Origin: Saccoglossus kowalevskii
Lineage: Eukaryota > Hemichordata > Enteropneusta > Harrimaniidae
Assembly (NCBI RefSeq): GCF_000003605.2
Contig: NW_003112471.1
Location: 85,916-107,660, forward strand
Direction: 5' to 3'
DNA length: 21,745 nt
Below the pieces are notes generated by a model. It did not search any database, was not told the origin of the DNA, and was given only the letters and a program-made list of their open reading frames with translations. This document shows positions 12,201 through 17,400 of the stretch, piece after piece. Position 1 is the stretch's first letter; each line of letters starts with the position of its first letter. The translations under genes and the position numbers were made by a program.

Positions 12201-14420
12201 TTCACTGACTTTTGATGAGTTGAATGTGAAATATGGGAAAACGGGTATATTCACTGAATTTTATTTTCACTGAATCATCCCTATGGAAATAAAGTATTTT
12301 ACAGTAGTTAAAGACAAAGGATATGATGATGTAAAATGATGAACCATATTAATTATTGCAAAATAATGTCACAGCTACTAAGTTACAATTTACTTACCAA
12401 CTATATTAACACGGCACTCCGCAGAGCCAGGCACAACATCAGGAGGCATCCTAAGATCAAGTACATTGTGCTGATTCTGATTCTGGATGTCTACGTAATC
12501 TTAAATAAAAAATTAAAAAATTACATTTCCTGCTGTAAGTATCTTATAGAAGAAAATATTTTGTCAGTTCTTATGTAATTGTTCATTTACAAGTCAGTCT
12601 ACATGTTGTCACAGCTCAGGAAGCAGCATGTTACCATAAACACTTTAAAATTTCAACCACTTTTGAATAATCAAGTTTGAAAAATTAAAATCAGTGATTA
12701 TAGAATTGTTAGATACGTGGTGCATCACTTGTTGTCAGAAAGCAAGATTCTTGCTGTTGAGATAATGGAAGAGGTCAAAATCAACTCCAATGTATCGTAC
12801 TGAAATTTTTCACAGCAAAGCAAAGAAATAAATTTTTTGTTATCAAAACCATGACTGAATGATGTAATGTTAGAACCTAGGAAAAGAAGGGTATTTTTGA
12901 GTATCTGTCAACTTTTTAGATGATCTTTGCAAGTCAAGTTTAATTTTTCCATTGTCCATGGCATTATCTACCATTCTTCAATAATGTTTGTTTTCATTGA
13001 AGAACAAATCTGAGAATTTCAGAGAACCAAAAAAGACACAATTCTGTGTTCACTTGAAATTATAGAAGCCAATAAAATATTTTTCTTTCTTTAATTTTGT
13101 TGTGCATTGAAAGCGACTGGTATTGCTCTCGACTTATTTATGTTTTTGCAAGTACTGACACATAGTGTTTGACCATCTTCCTATTATAGTGGCATTACAG
13201 CAATTTAATTTCTATCGCTATCTTAATGTCAATTGGTGTTTGTTCAAATAATTAAGTGGTTGAATTTTAGGAAGAGGCGAAAGTTTTAAGTTTTAAAAAA
13301 TTTTAATTTTGTCATTACTGGATTTGTATCTTTGTTTGTTTTTTTCTGCATAGCTTTTTTTTTTATATGGTCTAAGTTTAGCACTGTAAATTGTCACTTA
13401 TATTGTAGTTGTTTTAATGTATTATTCTAACAAATTTGGTAATAAATCTTGGAGTTCATTCATTACTGCACTTGGGAATCTGGTGTTTATTTGAGACAAA
13501 ACCTACTAGATTTTACGGGGGAAAAACACTTTATAACATAGAACATTTCAATTTGGTTCCAAGGCAGGACGTCACAGTAACTTGATGATATTGTGTTATT
13601 ATAATATACTTCAAATCGTCAAAATCACCAACAAAATTTGCGATAAAAATTAAATGGTTGACAGTATCATGAATATGTATGTATGCATTCAGAAAGCGTT
13701 AATACATTTTTTTTCAGATTTAGTACTAAGCATAACATACCTTACACATGTTGCATGATAGATAATTTTTAATTCACGCAGACATCATTTGTTTCACAGA
13801 AATCAATATTTCATGATACATCTACATTTATATATAATGAAACATAAATATTGACTTACCATTGCTTGCAAAATCATGGTGATTATGATTGTTTTCTCCA
13901 TTATTGACTTCTTGTACTTCATTTCGCATCAACCCAGAAGGATCAAGGAACACTGAATGCACAAAGGAGCGTTCAACACCAGCAGGCTGTTATAATGAAA
14001 TATATCTAGTTTTTAATGAGAAATCTCTGCAATCTCTACACCACTCACTCATTCACTCAGGATATACAGAAATGTAAATGTTAATATCAGCTTACCTCAA
14101 CTTTCAGTATTTTTTCCACAATGTCACCACCAGCTGGACTGAAAGCACTGATTCTTATTGGAAATTCACCAACACTCATTGGAATAACAGGGAATGTAAT
14201 AGACGTTGCTTCCTTTGCTTTCACAATAAATTCTTTTCTCTCACTCCTTTCTCCTGGTTTGGCCTCAGAACAGATGTCATCTACTCCATACAAATATGCA
14301 CGTACCTAACAAAACAAGAAATATACCTAATCAGTGGAATGACCAACAATAAGGTACAAGATGCCTGAATGATTAACAAGTCATTGTCAATGACATAGTT
14401 TCTATTTGTATTATAGATAT

Positions 14421-14466
<46 letters not shown>

Positions 14467-17400
14467 CTAATGTGTGATTGTATGTGTTAGGTTTAAACTT
14501 GATTGGTCCAGGCATGTCGAATATATAAATCAGAAACTATGTTCTTTTAAACAAAATGGCCACCAATCAGCCATTTTGATCAATGTCCCATTATGTTCAA
14601 TGTATGTACCAACTCTGTCCTTGGCACGACTGAGATTGGGTTCTAGAATGGTGAAAATGTGTGATTTTGAGTCATTTTTGACCTTGAAGTGGCTGCCAAT
14701 TGGATCAGCTCAGGAAAAAAATTCATACAAATATGTCTGATATAATGTCTGATGTTTGTATAAAGTTTAAAATTGGTCCAGACATGTCAGATATATGGAC
14801 CTGGAACTGCATTTTTTGAAATAAAATGGCTGCCATTAAGCAAATTTGAACTTGATCCAAAAAATAAAATGACATGCAACAATATTGTGTTAAATGTATA
14901 TAACAAGTTTAAACCATATATGCAACAACACAAGACTGAGATTTGATTGTGGAATAGTGATGTGTGATTTTGATGTATTTTTTATATTAAAATGGCTGAC
15001 ATTCAGCCATCTTGAATAGGAACATGAAATAAATACATGTGGATAACTCTGATATAACGTCTGATATATGTGTGATATATAGCTAGATACAGACAGACGG
15101 ATGCACACACACACATGCACACACAAATAATTCTGTAATTCATTATATACATAATTCACATGAAAGAATGGTGCAAAACATATAGCAAATTTGTAGCAAC
15201 ACATAGTTGCTTATTAACAATCTAGACATATTGTCAATCCAGGTATAACAAGTCATTGTGAATGACATAATTAATTGCAAAATTCAGGACAAGCAACCAT
15301 GACCTTAAAATTGATAGTGGCAGACATAATAATGTGCCGCTGGATAAAAGAACATGTGATATGTGCAGCCAAAATATAGTTGAGGATGAGCAACATTTTG
15401 TAATGAAATGTCCAGCTTACAGTCACCATAGGGACAAATTATTCCTGACTGCACAAAATAAAGTTCCAAATTTTGATAAATAAAATAGTCAGAATAAATT
15501 CATTTTGATTATGGCAAACCATACTCTAGCACCAGCCTTAGCTGTCTTCTTAAAAAACAGCTATGGAACAAAACAGCAACAACTATCAGTGTATTAGGCT
15601 ACATTTTGCGTTTATTCCATATTCTGTATTCACCATTGGTTGCAAATTGTCTTTATTGTTTTTGATTTTTTTGATTTTTTTTAGAAAAGTTTTTATTTTT
15701 TGTTTTCTTTTTTAGATTGTAGTTTGTTTTAATTTCTTTCTGTGAGACCCTTTTTATCCTTTCCTAAGGATTTTATGCGTCTATTAAAAAAATATATAAA
15801 TATACTGTGAACCATTCTCCATGAATGAATAAATAGCTCTCTTGTGATGGGACATTTATGTGACATACATGGGTGAAAACAATGCCATTCAAATTGACAA
15901 CTGTATTTGTAGTCATTCGTCATCTAGAGTAGAGTAAAATGGCCGCCAGTCAACCATTTTTAAGTCCAATCTGACAAACAAAGTGACATACATTAAGATC
16001 CCATACATTTCAAAGAACATAGTTTACAGGTATGACCAAATCTGTCTATGCATGACTGAGATCCAGAAATAAAATTGCAGAAATGCTTGATTTTGATGAT
16101 TGCAATTCGGCCATATTAAATCGAATAAGCAAGTGAATAAATACACACACGTGCATATATGTAATTTAATAATTTTTTTGAGTGGGGTGTTCAACTAAGC
16201 ACTCACTCCTTTGTTAGCTGAATACCCTGGGTGGTAGGTTGGTTGAGTTTTTTATATGTATGTTATTCATTTATTTCATAGAAGTGCTGGGTTGATGCAT
16301 TTAATCATTGAATGTACAAAAATACCAAATACAGTTTCCTTTTTCAATCTTCTAATTATTTAAAAGACATTATAGAAATTATCACAGCGCAAATTGTCAC
16401 TGTGATTTTTTAGTTATTGTAGGCATACTACAGCACAGCTCTAAACTCTTTTACCAAAATGTTAGTGTGACGTTAACGTAGATGTGTACCTGAAAAAATA
16501 ACTTCTACGTTGATAAACCACAACCCCAGTATATAATTATATTATAAATCTCATAGAGGTAGATTTCATACTTACAATAAGATCATGTTCACCATAGTTG
16601 AAGACAGCTGCTCTTATTTCAATCTGTTCCCCCTTTATAACAGAATAGGGTAAACTCAGTTGAATAAAAAATTCCTTGAATGCTAACAACTCAAATGGCT
16701 CTGCAACACACATGCCTGTATCACGGCTCACACCAACTGCCTGTACAATCCACTGAGTCAAACTACTTGGTACAGTCACGGGCAATATCATCTGTCCATT
16801 ATCACTGCAAAAAAAATGTAGTCCTTTGAAAATTTAAAGTTCCAATTTGCTAATAATGAATATTACCCATGATGCCAATGTGATTTAAACAAGATATTGG
16901 TAAAGTCTGTGGTGCGTTGTAATATTACTTTAACATCTAACCAACTACCAATGCAAATTGCATGTAGGAAGCAAGAAACCATCTTTTCCTAGGGTCTATG
17001 GTAAGTCAACTACAACTAAGTACTGGTAGGATATTAATGTCTACTATGAATGAATTGTCATGAAGGGCAACAAGATTAGCATGGACAATAATATTGAATG
17101 GTATACCGGTAATGGCTAGAATACCAAAGTTTGGTATGTAAAAGTATTAAAAGTATTTTGACTCACTCTAGAAACTCATCTGCAAAAATCCATGTCTCTG
17201 GGAAATCTGATCTCACTTGCAACTCAGATTCATCCTCTATAATATTTTCTGCATCAGTCCAGCCATCTTCAAAGACACCAAGTCTACCACGATTATCAGT
17301 TGCAATCAACAATGCATTGACACAACAATCAATAAAAGCGATAACACGTGGATCTTGTAAGGGTAACACTTCCTCAAATATGCCTTCTACGGCTTGTTCT

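Noticed and set aside
13400..13500. AATAAA at 13440 as the end of a nested gene
   Set aside because: No coding region leads to it on the plus strand.
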